The notes below the pieces were generated by a model, which had not been told where the DNA came from, made no database searches, and saw nothing but the letters and a program-made list of their open reading frames with translations. The translations under genes were made by a program, and so were the position numbers. From DAOTTW01 sp034437615 (GTDB taxonomy: Bacteria; Chloroflexota; Anaerolineae; Aggregatilineales; Phototrophicaceae), in assembly GCA_034437615.1 (NCBI GenBank), contig DAOTTW010000453.1, forward strand, positions 1 through 6,043: DNA of 6,043 bases, in the 5' to 3' direction. Positions 1 to 5,802 of the stretch are shown here, piece after piece. Every line of letters begins with the position of its first letter. The stretch's first letter is position 1.

Positions 1-530
1 CGGTAAATCTGCTCCTCCTCAAAGACCTCATGCACTGCTCCGTTTAGTGCATGTGCAGATGCTTCGTCATTCCCGAACGGCTTCTCAATAATCATCCGGC
101 GGTAGCAACCCTCGGACTGTGCCATATCCTGTGCGCCTAAATTACCTGTGATCGCTGAATACAGCTTGGGCGCAACCGACAGATAGTACAGGCGATTTGC
201 CGCATCGCCCTCTAGTTCTCCCAGGAATGCCTTAACCGAGGCCATCCCGTCGTTTTGGCCAGCATCAGAAGCATGATAGTACAGATGCGGCGCAAATTCA
301 TACCAGCGTGTTTCGTCGTAACTATCAGCAGAAAATTCCCGCACACCCGTCTGAAAACGCTCACGAATAGCATCATGACTGTACTGAGAGCGTGATACAC
401 CGACGATATTAAACCGTTTTGGCATACGCCCCTTGATGAACAAGTTGTACAGAGCTGGCACCAGCTTGCGCCGGGTTAAATCGCCAGATGCCCCGAAGAT
501 AACGATTGTTGTGGGCACGTTGTTTTTCAT
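1..530 (-). CDS. zwf: Glucose-6-phosphate dehydrogenase, N-terminal part (3' end outside window)
   Basis: This gene oxidises glucose-6-phosphate to 6-phosphogluconolactone with reduction of NADP+, the first step of the oxidative pentose phosphate pathway, in the cytosol. The 176 visible codons begin MKNNVPTTIVIFGASGDLTRRK. That is the family's Rossmann nucleotide-binding fingerprint (G13-A-S-G-D-L18, with R20/R21 suited to NADP). Later come RLYYLSVAP (113-121) and RMIIEKPFG (145-153), whose EKP is the conserved family motif. The reading frame runs off the window at EEEQIY, just where the family's RIDHYLGKE substrate motif should follow, so only about the first third of a usual ~490-510-residue enzyme is present. 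The ATG at 530 is chosen because the protein starts in register with family members and an AGGTAGG purine stretch lies about 9 bases upstream. It is the second gene of a co-directional pair, 168 bp after tal-pgi. The family call is very secure; co-transcription is inferred. Confidence 0.97.
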   Translation of the reverse strand, partial: MKNNVPTTIVIFGASGDLTRRKLVPALYNLFIKGRMPKRFNIVGVSRSQYSHDAIRERFQTGVREFSADSYDETRWYEFAPHLYYHASDAGQNDGMASVKAFLGELEGDAANRLYYLSVAPKLYSAITGNLGAQDMAQSEGCYRRMIIEKPFGNDEASAHALNGAVHEVFEEEQIY

Positions 531-562
531 TGTCGTTTGCCTACCTCGTGTCTCACCAATGG

Positions 563-568
563 ATATTA
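563..568 (-). promoter_or_regulatory. Weak candidate -10 box for zwf
   Basis: On the minus strand TAATAT (one mismatch to TATAAT) sits about 33 bases upstream of the zwf ATG, which would give a leader of roughly 25 bases. I could not find a good -35 hexamer at 16-18 bp spacing, so this is only a suggestion that zwf may have its own promoter in addition to read-through from tal-pgi. Confidence 0.2.
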
Positions 569-581
569 TTCTTAGCAAATC

Positions 582-601
582 GCATCGTCGTAAAAAGATG
601 C
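582..601 (-). repeat. Short inverted repeat (5-bp stem) in the tal-pgi/zwf spacer
   Basis: GCATC (582-586) and GATGC (597-601) form a 5-bp stem around a 10-base loop. On the minus strand the loop begins with TTTTT. It lies six bases downstream (in the direction of transcription) of the stronger 607-624 hairpin and may act with it. On its own it is short enough to be chance. Confidence 0.25.
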
Positions 602-606
602 TGACG

Positions 607-624
607 GGGGCAAACCAATGCCCC
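607..624 (-). terminator. GC-rich hairpin before zwf; possible weak terminator or attenuator
   Basis: GGGGCA (607-612) and TGCCCC (619-624) make a perfect 6-bp stem with a 6-base loop. Read on the minus strand, the stem is followed about ten bases later by CTTTTT, so the U tract is not directly abutting as in a classical intrinsic terminator. The location is after tal-pgi and before zwf, so it could partly terminate the tal-pgi message, stabilise a processed 3' end, or attenuate read-through into zwf. The inverted repeat is directly seen; the function is inferred. Confidence 0.35.
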
Positions 625-650
625 TGATACAAAACAGCGGAAATGGGCCT

Positions 651-680
651 ATAACGCGGCCACAGTGTTTGCGCCGTTAT
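651..680 (-). terminator. Bulged hairpin 19 bp after the tal-pgi stop codon
   Basis: ATAACG (651-656) pairs with CGTTAT (675-680). After skipping two bases the stem continues with two more G-C pairs (659-660 with 673-674), leaving a 12-base loop. It lies just downstream of the tal-pgi stop, where a transcript 3' end is expected. On the minus strand it is followed by AGGCCC rather than a U run, so it is not a textbook intrinsic terminator. It could instead be a 3'-end stabilising structure. Confidence 0.3.
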
Positions 681-698
681 GTGCTAGTCAATGTCGAA

Positions 699-3491
699 CT
701 ACGCAAGCGCATAAGCCAATGCTTTTAGAGTGGTGGCAGCATCATTACCCAGGTCGAAACGAATGACCTGCCGACCGGCATCCAGCAACGCTTGCCGGTC
801 ACCTAGTGCCTGTGCCAGCTTTAGCGTGCCGAAGCTCATGCTAGAGCGTGTTTCGCCTGCTTCATCGGGGATGTCTGCATCCTGCTGAGTAGCGTCCATG
901 AACTGAATGAACAAGCCACGTCCAGCATCACCCTTGTGCAATTGCCCGGTGGAATGCAAGAAGCGCGGGCCATAAGCCGAGGTTGTTGCTAGCTTTGTGC
1001 GATCACGCAGCGCTGTGCGCAACTGTTCCAGGGCTTCGTCGGCTTCTGATGTTGGTTGGATGTATGCTTGCAGCGTTACATAAGCGCCATCTTGTGGATT
1101 CGCAATGAAGTCCGCCAATGCATCGCCGGGGGTTGCGGCATGTACGTCGCCATACACTGTCACACCATCAGCCTGCAATGTCGGTTGTAGTTCCGGCAGT
1201 TTGCCTGTCTGCTGATATGCTTCGATCATTTGACGCGCTAGCACCTTAGCAGCTTCCACGTTCGGTTGATCGAACGGGTGAATACTCAGGCTGTGACCCG
1301 CAACCGCCGTAGCCATTTCCCACAGGAAGTATTGGCCGCCGATGTCGTACAAGTCATCCACGTGAAGTGTCACAATCGGATGACCAGCGCTTTTGAGTTG
1401 CTCAATTGCATCATCATGCGTCGTATCGCCAGTAAAGCGCAGGTAGATAAACACACGATCCGCACCGTAAACATCAGGCGAACCGATCGGCTCGTTAACG
1501 ACAGGCAGAATGCCCTTGCTATCCTTGCCTGTGCTTTCTGCGATAAGTTGTTCCGCCCAATCGCCAAAAGCGGCAATTTGCGGTGAAATCACAAACGTAG
1601 CTTTATTACGTCCTGCTTTAGCCAATTCCCCAAGCAAAACCCCGATACGCCCGCCGTTGTTATCACCTTCCGATGGGCAATTGTTGTAATCGCAGTTGAT
1701 AGCCATCTTTTGAGCACGCTCTAGCAACGTCGCTAGGTCAACACCAATCAAGGCAGCAGGCACCAGACCAAAATAGGACAACGCAGAGTAACGCCCACCG
1801 ATGTTTGGATCATTCAAGAACGTCGCACGAAAACCAAGCCGCTGTGCCAACGTCTCTAGCTTGCTATCGGGGTCTGTGATCGCGATGAAGTGTTGTCCGA
1901 CGCTATCCGCGCCAACAGCATCCAATGTGCGGTTATAGAAAAACTTGAAGAAAGACAGCGTTTCGGCTGTGCCGCCGGATTTGGTGGCGACGATGAACAG
2001 CGTTTTGCTAACATCCAGCTTGTCTGCGTAAGCAAGCACTGCATCTGGGTCCGTACTATCAAGTACATCAAGCTGTAGGTAGCCATCAGCAACGCCAAAC
2101 GTGCGTGCAAATACCTCTGGTGCAAGGCTGGAACCGCCCATGCCCAACAATAGCACATTGGTATAGCCGTCTTTGCGTACTACATCGACCAATGCATTAA
2201 ACCGTGCCATTTCACTGGCCATCTTTTCAGCAATTGTCAGCCAACCTAGACGATTGCTGATCTCCTTCGGAGAATCCGACCAAACCGTATGATCCTGCTG
2301 CCAGATGCGCTTCATGATTTCATTATCACGCAGGGCGCGTGTCGCAGCCTCGAAGCGGTCTTGATATGCCCCCAGGTGAAATTCAACGCGCTCCTTGCCT
2401 GCTTGCAATAAATCGCGTTTTTCTTCAATGCTGGCCATCAGGCTTTCAAACGGCTGCACAAACTTCTCAATGCCCTCATCAAGTAGGTCTTGTGTGGCCT
2501 GGTCCAGATCAATGCCGACCTCACTGAGTTGCTTGATCTGCTCACGGGCGGCCTCCACATCCTGAGCCAGCGTTGCGGCCAGCGTGCCATGATCTAAAAA
2601 GGCATCCAGTGTATCCATTGGCATCGTATTGACCGTATCCATACCGACCAACTCATCCACATACAGCGTATCAGGATAGCTTGGATTTTTGGTGCTGGTG
2701 CTGGCCCATAGCGGGCGCTGAACACGTGCGCCTTGATTAGCCAGTGTACGCCAGCGGTCGTCACCAAAGATTTCCTTGAAGCGTGCATAAGCTAGCTTGG
2801 CGTTTGCAATCGCGATTTTGCCCTGTAAGTCAGTGTTACCCAACGCTTCTAGCTGCTTGTCGATCTTGGCATCCACACGGCTGACAAAAAACGATGCAAC
2901 CGAGGCCACTTTGCTGATGTCCCCACCCGCTTCGGCGTATTTTTCCAGGCCGCTGATATAAGCATTCATCACCTGCTCGTAAGCGCTAATCGCGAAGATC
3001 AAAGTCACATTGATGTTGATGCCATCGCCAATCAGTGTTTCGATAGCTGGAATGCCTGCCGGAGTAGCGGGCACCTTAATCATTACATTTGGACGCCCTA
3101 CAGCAGCATTCAAACGCCGCGCCTCTTCGATTGTGCCTTCTGTATCATTGGCTAGCTTCGGACTAACTTCTAAGCTGACGAACCCATCAATACCATCGCT
3201 GTCATCATAGATCGGCCTCAACAAGTCAGCGGCCATCTGAATATCTGCAATCGCCAGCGCCTCATAGATGTCATCGGCTGAACGATCTGCCTCGGCTAGT
3301 GGTTTCATAGCTGCGTCGTAATCCGAACTGCCAGAAATTGCCTTCTCGAAGATTGACGGGTTCGACGTTACCCCGCGAACGCCGTTGTCGATGATCTCTT
3401 GTAATCCGCCATTCGTGATGAACTGACGCCGGATATAATCCAACCACACTGACTGGCCGTACTGATTGTATAACTGGTGCGCGTGTGTCAT
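699..3491 (-). CDS. Bifunctional transaldolase / glucose-6-phosphate isomerase (Tal-Pgi fusion)
   Basis: A single 930-residue polypeptide joins two sugar-phosphate enzymes. Residues ~1-350 are a transaldolase (sedoheptulose-7-P + glyceraldehyde-3-P to erythrose-4-P + fructose-6-P). VTSNPSIF (41-48) and NVMIKVPATPAG (135-146) match the two family signatures. K139 is the Schiff-base lysine, and D18, N44, E108, T163 and S200 fill the other active-site positions known from E. coli TalB. A charged linker (~351-385) leads to the phosphoglucose isomerase part, ~385-930. It contains LLLGMGGSSL (447-456), the sugar-phosphate loop TKSGGT (503-508), GGRYSALS (565-572), AESTGK (651-656, likely catalytic E652) and PFDQPNVEAAK (739-749, likely catalytic K749). 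The C-terminal stretch GPRFLHSTGQLHKG (841-854) is typical of these fusions. Length agrees with the usual ~940-960 residues and I see no break. GAGGAA lies ~9-11 bases before the ATG. It is upstream of and co-directional with zwf. Confidence 0.96.
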   Translation of the reverse strand: MTHAHQLYNQYGQSVWLDYIRRQFITNGGLQEIIDNGVRGVTSNPSIFEKAISGSSDYDAAMKPLAEADRSADDIYEALAIADIQMAADLLRPIYDDSDGIDGFVSLEVSPKLANDTEGTIEEARRLNAAVGRPNVMIKVPATPAGIPAIETLIGDGININVTLIFAISAYEQVMNAYISGLEKYAEAGGDISKVASVASFFVSRVDAKIDKQLEALGNTDLQGKIAIANAKLAYARFKEIFGDDRWRTLANQGARVQRPLWASTSTKNPSYPDTLYVDELVGMDTVNTMPMDTLDAFLDHGTLAATLAQDVEAAREQIKQLSEVGIDLDQATQDLLDEGIEKFVQPFESLMASIEEKRDLLQAGKERVEFHLGAYQDRFEAATRALRDNEIMKRIWQQDHTVWSDSPKEISNRLGWLTIAEKMASEMARFNALVDVVRKDGYTNVLLLGMGGSSLAPEVFARTFGVADGYLQLDVLDSTDPDAVLAYADKLDVSKTLFIVATKSGGTAETLSFFKFFYNRTLDAVGADSVGQHFIAITDPDSKLETLAQRLGFRATFLNDPNIGGRYSALSYFGLVPAALIGVDLATLLERAQKMAINCDYNNCPSEGDNNGGRIGVLLGELAKAGRNKATFVISPQIAAFGDWAEQLIAESTGKDSKGILPVVNEPIGSPDVYGADRVFIYLRFTGDTTHDDAIEQLKSAGHPIVTLHVDDLYDIGGQYFLWEMATAVAGHSLSIHPFDQPNVEAAKVLARQMIEAYQQTGKLPELQPTLQADGVTVYGDVHAATPGDALADFIANPQDGAYVTLQAYIQPTSEADEALEQLRTALRDRTKLATTSAYGPRFLHSTGQLHKGDAGRGLFIQFMDATQQDADIPDEAGETRSSMSFGTLKLAQALGDRQALLDAGRQVIRFDLGNDAATTLKALAYALA

Positions 3492-3566
3492 GCCTTTGTA
3501 TTCCTCTTTTCTCTTGCGATGTTTTCGTTATGTGCGAATTCGTGTTTAATGCGTAGATAATCTCAA

Positions 3567-3614
3567 ATGCATCGGTAGTAATTTCGTTCAATGTCATTAC
3601 TATTCCTGATGCAT
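3567..3614. repeat. Two-tier inverted repeat in the tal-pgi leader
   Basis: The left arm is ATGCATC (3567-3573) and TAGTAAT (3576-3582), separated by GG. The right arm is ATTACTA (3596-3602) and GATGCAT (3608-3614), separated by TTCCT. Both 7-base halves pair perfectly, giving 14 paired positions around a 13-base loop with a 2x5 internal loop. The outer right half also lies inside the perfect palindrome CTGATGCATCAG (3606-3617). It ends 76 bp upstream of the tal-pgi start codon, so it may be an operator with two half-site pairs or a leader RNA stem-loop. The symmetry is directly visible; the role is inferred. Confidence 0.55.
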
Positions 3615-3636
3615 CAGACACCAAAACACTTTCGCC

Positions 3637-3642
3637 ATTCTA
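3637..3642 (-). promoter_or_regulatory. Weak candidate -10 box for tal-pgi
   Basis: TAGAAT on the minus strand (one mismatch to consensus) lies upstream of the two-tier inverted repeat. A start here would put that repeat inside a leader of about 140 bases. The hexamer at 17 bp spacing is a poor -35 (GGCATC), so this is a low-confidence candidate. Confidence 0.2.
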
Positions 3643-3698
3643 ATCAACTCGACTCAATTGATGCCCGCTAAAAGCCGGATGATAAGGCGAAAAGCAAC

Positions 3699-3730
3699 CT
3701 TTCGGTTTACCCCCGAAGGCCTAGTATACT
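3699..3730. promoter_or_regulatory. Hairpin next to a palindromic -10-like box
   Basis: TTCGG (3701-3705) pairs with CCGAA (3713-3717), extended by a G-T and a C-G pair to 3699/3719, with a 7-base loop. Five bases on is AGTATACT (3723-3730), an 8-bp palindrome. It reads as a -10-like TATACT on both strands, at 3725-3730 for the nitrilase direction and 3728-3723 for the tal-pgi direction. No good -35 is visible for either direction. It may be a divergent promoter/operator; the evidence is positional only. Confidence 0.25.
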
Positions 3731-3901
3731 GCACGCAGGCACATTCAAAACCTACACCGATTCCAGCATAGAACCCTTACCCGGCTATAACGTAAATGCT
3801 ACAGAGGCACCAAGAGCAACCTTGCATCAAACACCCATAATTACGGACAGCACCGCCAATCAGGTAGATACGTTGAAGCGATATAAGATGAGATGATGAA
3901 T

Positions 3902-3906
3902 AGAGG
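3902..3906 (+). promoter_or_regulatory. Ribosome binding site that fixes the nitrilase start
   Basis: AGAGG lies 7 bases before the ATG at 3914. This favours 3914 over the two in-frame upstream ATGs at 3893 and 3896. Those would add the non-family prefix MMNRGQQ and would place the Shine-Dalgarno sequence inside the coding region. Confidence 0.7.
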
Positions 3907-3913
3907 TCAGCAG

Positions 3914-4834
3914 ATGAAAATCGCACTTGCACAAATCGACTCCCATGAAAATGATGTACAGATCAACCTCGAAAAACACCTGGATTACATCCACAAAGCC
4001 GAGCAAGCTGGCGCAGACTTGATTGTATTTCCAGAGTTGAGCCTGACAGGTGATGAAATTGGGCCGGTGGTGCCCGATGTCGGCCTATTACCAGAAGACC
4101 AGCCCGTACAACGCTTGGCAGCGGCCAGCAAGAGCATTGATATTGTCGTAGGTTTGAACGAGAAGAGCCACGATAATCTCTACAATCGTTATAACTCAGC
4201 GTTCTACTTTGCAGCAGGTGCGCTCATCCATCGCCACCGCAAGCTGATGCTGGTCAATTACTCCGTGTTCGACGAGGCCAAGCACTATGTCCCCGGTTAT
4301 AATCTGGAGGCCTTCGATACAATGCACGGTCGCTTTTGTATGCTGGTGTGTAACGACATGTGGCACGGAGGTTTGCCTTACCTCGCAGCGTTAGATGGCG
4401 CAGAAGTCGTCATTTCACCCGCAAACAGCGCACGCGGCACCCTGCAAGAAAAGCTAGACATCCCGACCACCTGGGAAAACATCAACCGCACACACAGCGC
4501 TACCACAGGCGTTTACACCATCTTTGTCAATCGTGCGGGTATCCGGCGCAGCATATACGGCAACTTCACGTATTGGGGTGGTTCAGAGATTATCGGCCCG
4601 CAGGGTGAAGTGGTCGTCAAAGCACCTTACGATGACGAAGCACTTGTCTTCGGTGAGATCGACGTACAAGCAGTGGCTACACAACGCTTCACCGTGCCCA
4701 TCATCCGCGATGCTCGCCTACATGTAATCGGTCGTGAAATCAAGCGCATGACGCATGACCGCGACGAAGCTGCACGGCTCGAAGACGTCCCGATTGCAGA
4801 TACAAGCTACCCACCACATACGCACGGGATGTAG
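3914..4834 (+). CDS. Nitrilase-superfamily carbon-nitrogen hydrolase (NAD-synthetase amidase-like), substrate unknown
   Basis: A 306-residue cytosolic hydrolase of the nitrilase superfamily, whose members cleave amide or nitrile C-N bonds through a Glu-Lys-Cys triad. All three are visible: E41 in DLIVFPELSLTG (35-46), K110 in RHRKLML (107-113) and C146 in FCMLVCNDMWH (141-151). VFDEAKHYVPG (118-128) and GGSEIIGPQGEVV (222-234) are further conserved blocks. The PELSLTG and CND-W context most resembles the glutamine-amidase domain of glutamine-dependent NAD+ synthetase, but there is no synthetase domain fused or adjacent, so the substrate cannot be named. Length is normal for a single-domain member. 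No signal peptide or membrane segment is seen. The 3914 start is preferred for its Shine-Dalgarno sequence and because family members begin with the MKIALAQID strand; 3893 is the longer alternative. It is divergent from tal-pgi and co-directional with the downstream ABC ATPase. Family certain, function open. Confidence 0.9.
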   Translation: MKIALAQIDSHENDVQINLEKHLDYIHKAEQAGADLIVFPELSLTGDEIGPVVPDVGLLPEDQPVQRLAAASKSIDIVVGLNEKSHDNLYNRYNSAFYFAAGALIHRHRKLMLVNYSVFDEAKHYVPGYNLEAFDTMHGRFCMLVCNDMWHGGLPYLAALDGAEVVISPANSARGTLQEKLDIPTTWENINRTHSATTGVYTIFVNRAGIRRSIYGNFTYWGGSEIIGPQGEVVVKAPYDDEALVFGEIDVQAVATQRFTVPIIRDARLHVIGREIKRMTHDRDEAARLEDVPIADTSYPPHTHGM

Positions 4835-4851
4835 CAAATACAGGCATAGAG

Positions 4852-4883
4852 CAACGACCCATATAATCTGCATGATGTCGTTG
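4852..4883 (+). promoter_or_regulatory. Dyad enclosing a perfect TATAAT upstream of the ABC ATPase gene
   Basis: CAACGAC (4852-4858) and GTCGTTG (4877-4883) are perfect 7-bp inverted arms. An inner CAT/ATG (4860-4862, 4872-4874) adds three more pairs. The interval contains TATAAT (4862-4867), an exact -10 consensus. No good -35 is present at 17 bp. The layout would fit an operator whose binding blocks a promoter for the metal-transport ATPase, or it could be an RNA hairpin after the nitrilase gene. A U-tract is lacking, which argues against a terminator. Both symmetry and hexamer are seen; the function is inferred. Confidence 0.4.
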
Positions 4884-4936
4884 GATGTAATGCGACAACT
4901 CGAACATGGCTTTGACCCAAACAACAGCCCGGACAC

Positions 4937-4945
4937 TGGTAGAAT
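4937..4945 (+). promoter_or_regulatory. Candidate extended -10 promoter for the ABC ATPase gene
   Basis: TGGTAGAAT is a TGn extended -10 followed by a hexamer with one mismatch to TATAAT. It would start transcription near 4952 and leave a leader of about 33 bases before the preferred start codon. TTGACC (4912-4917) is 22 bp upstream of the hexamer, too far for a normal -35, so the case rests on the extended -10 element. Confidence 0.35.
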
Positions 4946-4971
4946 CTCTATGCATTCGGTCAACAAGCAAT

Positions 4972-4975
4972 GAGG
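4972..4975 (+). promoter_or_regulatory. Ribosome binding site that fixes the ABC ATPase start
   Basis: GAGG lies 9 bases before the ATG at 4985. The longer alternative ATG at 4970 overlaps this sequence and has no purine-rich stretch in front of it. The 16-base context ending in this ATG (4972-4987) matches the zwf start context at 14 of 16 positions, which supports 4985. Confidence 0.6.
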
Positions 4976-4984
4976 CAAACAACA

Positions 4985-5791
4985 ATGGCTATGCGTCCAG
5001 ACGAAAAGCCTACCCACACCCATCCTGCCCTATCAGCATACAATGTCAGCGCAGGTTATCCCGGTGAGCGCCGAGCGTTGGACAGCGCAACGTTTGATGT
5101 CATGCCCGGCGAGAGTGTCGCTGTCATCGGGCCGAACGGAGCAGGAAAATCGACGCTGTTCAAATCAATTGCGGGGTTACTGCCATTCACGCAGGGCGAA
5201 GTATCTATTCATGGCGAAGACTGCCGCACCAGCCATAACATGGTCGGTTATGTGCCGCAGCATGAAAGTATTGACTGGGATTTTCCGGTGAACGTTTTCG
5301 ATGTTGTACTGATGGGGCGCACCCGTGAAATTGGCTGGTTGCGCTGGCCGCGCCGCAAAGACCACGACAGCGTGCAAAAACTGCTGGGACAACTCAGCTT
5401 GGATCATCTAGCAAAACGCCAAATTGGTGAACTCAGCGGCGGACAGAAGCGCCGTGTATTCATCGCACGGGCCTTAGCGCAAGAAACCAACGTTTTGCTG
5501 CTCGATGAGCCATTTACAGGCGTCGATGCCGCCGCCGAGGGTGAGATCATGGAGACCCTGGATATATTGCATGGACAGGGCATCACAATATTGCTGGCGA
5601 CACACGACCTCGGCAAAGCAGCACGCCACTTCGATAAAATCATGCTGCTTAAGCGCGAAATCATTGCATTCGGCACGCCAAACGAGGTCATGCGTCCACA
5701 GGTGCTACGACAGGCATACGGCGGCGCAATCGGCATCTTCGAGCAAGACGGCCAAACACTCATCATCGCCGACGAGCACGGCTGCGCCTGA
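4985..5791 (+). CDS. ATP-binding protein of a Mn/Zn-type metal ABC importer
   Basis: This 268-residue protein is the ATPase that powers uptake of a divalent metal by an inner-membrane ABC importer. Walker A is GPNGAGKST (49-57), the Q-loop glutamine is Q92, the signature is LSGGQ (150-154), Walker B VLLLDEP (170-176) has D174 and catalytic E175, the D-loop is TGVD (178-181), and the switch histidine is H207 in LATHD. All catalytic elements are intact. VGYVPQHESIDWDFPVNVFD (87-106), followed by VVLMGR, is characteristic of the manganese/zinc/iron chelate family (MntB/SitB/TroB/ZnuC-like), which places it there rather than among other ABC ATPases. Which metal is carried cannot be told from the ATPase alone. 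The start at 4985 has GAGG 9 bases upstream; 4970 is the longer alternative. Usually a permease and a binding protein gene adjoin. Here the upstream gene is a nitrilase and the downstream gene is on the opposite strand, so partners must lie elsewhere. Confidence 0.93.
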   Translation: MAMRPDEKPTHTHPALSAYNVSAGYPGERRALDSATFDVMPGESVAVIGPNGAGKSTLFKSIAGLLPFTQGEVSIHGEDCRTSHNMVGYVPQHESIDWDFPVNVFDVVLMGRTREIGWLRWPRRKDHDSVQKLLGQLSLDHLAKRQIGELSGGQKRRVFIARALAQETNVLLLDEPFTGVDAAAEGEIMETLDILHGQGITILLATHDLGKAARHFDKIMLLKREIIAFGTPNEVMRPQVLRQAYGGAIGIFEQDGQTLIIADEHGCA

Positions 5792-5802
5792 GATAACTAA
5801 TC

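Larger units (their letters stand above)
3492..3913. other. Divergent spacer between tal-pgi and the nitrilase gene; no gene seen
   Basis: This stretch of about 420 bp must hold the promoters of two divergent genes. Open frames here lack family-like sequence and are interrupted or overlap the tal-pgi start. What can be seen is the tal-pgi ribosome-binding stretch, a two-tier inverted repeat (3567-3614), a 12-bp perfect palindrome CTGATGCATCAG (3606-3617), a hairpin plus palindromic AGTATACT (3699-3730), and a near-identical 12-base direct repeat (GCATCAGACACC at 3611-3622, GCATCAAACACC at 3824-3835). No consensus -35/-10 pair at 16-18 bp is convincing for either gene. Confidence 0.6.

Noticed and set aside
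433..627. A 64-codon plus-strand open frame over the zwf start and spacer
   Set aside because: It lies opposite the conserved zwf N-terminus and its translation is low-complexity and basic with no recognisable motif.
3271..3624. A 117-codon open frame on the minus strand crossing the tal-pgi start
   Set aside because: It overlaps the tal-pgi coding start in another frame, its translation resembles no family, and its N-terminal part runs through the inverted repeat. tal-pgi is the well-supported gene here.
3699..3719. Hairpin read as an intrinsic terminator
   Set aside because: No T run follows on either strand and it lies upstream of both divergent genes, where a terminator is not expected.
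3893..3913. Upstream ATGs as the nitrilase start
   Set aside because: They add seven residues unlike the family and overlap the Shine-Dalgarno sequence that serves the ATG at 3914.
4912..4945. TTGACC and TAGAAT as a -35/-10 pair
   Set aside because: The spacing is 22 bp, well outside 16-18 bp; only the extended -10 reading was kept, at low confidence.
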